Assembly: GCF_007992455.1 (NCBI RefSeq)
Contig: NZ_BKAH01000011.1
Coordinates: 1 to 64,000, forward strand
Length of the DNA stretch: 64,000 bases
Direction: 5' to 3'
Origin: Microbacterium saccharophilum
Lineage (GTDB): Bacteria > Actinomycetota > Actinomycetes > Actinomycetales > Microbacteriaceae
Shown: in pieces, positions 63,891-64,000 of the stretch
Position numbering within the stretch: position 1 is the first letter of the stretch
Layout: each line of letters begins with the position of its first letter
The notes under the pieces: generated by a model
Told to the model about the DNA's origin: nothing
The model's input: the letters and a program-made list of their open reading frames with translations, nothing else
The model's database searches: none
Translations under genes and position numbers: made by a program

Positions 63891-64000
63891 GGCTGGTCTC
63901 CCTTCACGAGCTCGGCGGACGTGCCGGCTCGCTTCTTGCTCTTCCTGGGCTTCTTCGACTTCTTGTGCGCCGTCACCGCGCCGGCCGGTTCGACGGCCGA
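63887..64000 (-). CDS. 3' end of upstream gene (probable SenX3-like kinase), partial
   Basis: The last 37 codons of a gene that begins outside the window read ...AHKKSKKPRKSKKRAG... and end ELVKGDQP. The stop TGA (63889-63887) overlaps the regX3-like ATG by 4 bp. The tail is very Lys/Arg-rich, as in the C-terminal extensions of some actinobacterial SenX3 kinases. The kinase identity comes from position only. Confidence 0.7.
   Translation of the reverse strand, partial: SAVEPAGAVTAHKKSKKPRKSKKRAGTSAELVKGDQP

Overview
The window is about 64 kb of GC-rich actinobacterial chromosome. Gene content and order point to the family Microbacteriaceae, most likely Microbacterium or a close relative. The evidence is the neighbourhood DUF3263 - LytR_C - cold shock - groEL with a CIRCE operator, cysS-rlmB, carD-ispDF, a regX3-like regulator, DUF3027 beside a cold-shock gene and an XPB helicase, and the imuA-imuB-dnaE2 mutasome under a SOS box. 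The genus is an inference from protein style and synteny; no rRNA is present.

Region 1 (1-12.6 kb) is accessory. It is the right-hand part of an integrated element that ends at an intact tRNA-Arg(CCT), with a tyrosine integrase beside the tRNA 3' end; the left end lies outside the window. Its cargo is a defence cluster: a HEPN RNase-like protein overlapped by a DUF262 (ParB/Srx-like) protein, a type I restriction-modification system in the order hsdR-hsdS-hsdM, and, divergently, an 809-residue protein joining DUF262, DUF1524 (HNH), a RAMA-like domain and an alkyltransferase-like domain with its catalytic Cys replaced by Ala. That four-part protein and the HEPN/DUF262 pair are the best candidates here for little-described systems.

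Region 2 (12.7-27.1 kb) is core and semi-core: AI-2E transporter, ATP-dependent DNA ligase, GH114-like lipoprotein, DUF222-HNH protein, pyruvate oxidase/dehydrogenase (PoxB), the SOS mutagenesis operon imuA-imuB-dnaE2 behind a perfect LexA box, an HNH protein and an M23 peptidoglycan hydrolase.

Region 3 (27.3-40.8 kb): DtxR regulator, serC, an unusual intergenic repeat cluster (29.3-29.72 kb), a dihydrofolate-reductase-like protein whose C-terminus is made from that repeat, DUF3027 and cold-shock proteins, two XPB-type helicase genes, a CPBP protease, an alpha/beta hydrolase with a divergent TetR, a two-component system, and an orphan WXG100 protein.

Region 4 (40.8-53.5 kb): groEL under CIRCE, DUF3048 lipoprotein, cspA, LytR_C, DUF3263, DUF2332, msrB, nitroreductase, YdcZ-like transporter, epimerase, MBL hydrolase with a divergent TetR and palindromic operator, a coiled-coil protein, a HtrA-like protease broken by a frameshift, tRNA-Thr(TGT), and a DsbA-like protein without CXXC.

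Region 5 (53.7-64 kb): ABC transporter ATPase of the UgpC/MsiK type, DUF4032 protein, NAD(P)-binding protein, rlmB, cysS, EamA transporter, GNAT, ispDF, carD, a small lipoprotein, a RegX3-like regulator and the 3' end of the gene before it, probably its sensor kinase. Most genes are single or in two- to three-gene operons, often with 1-10 bp overlaps.
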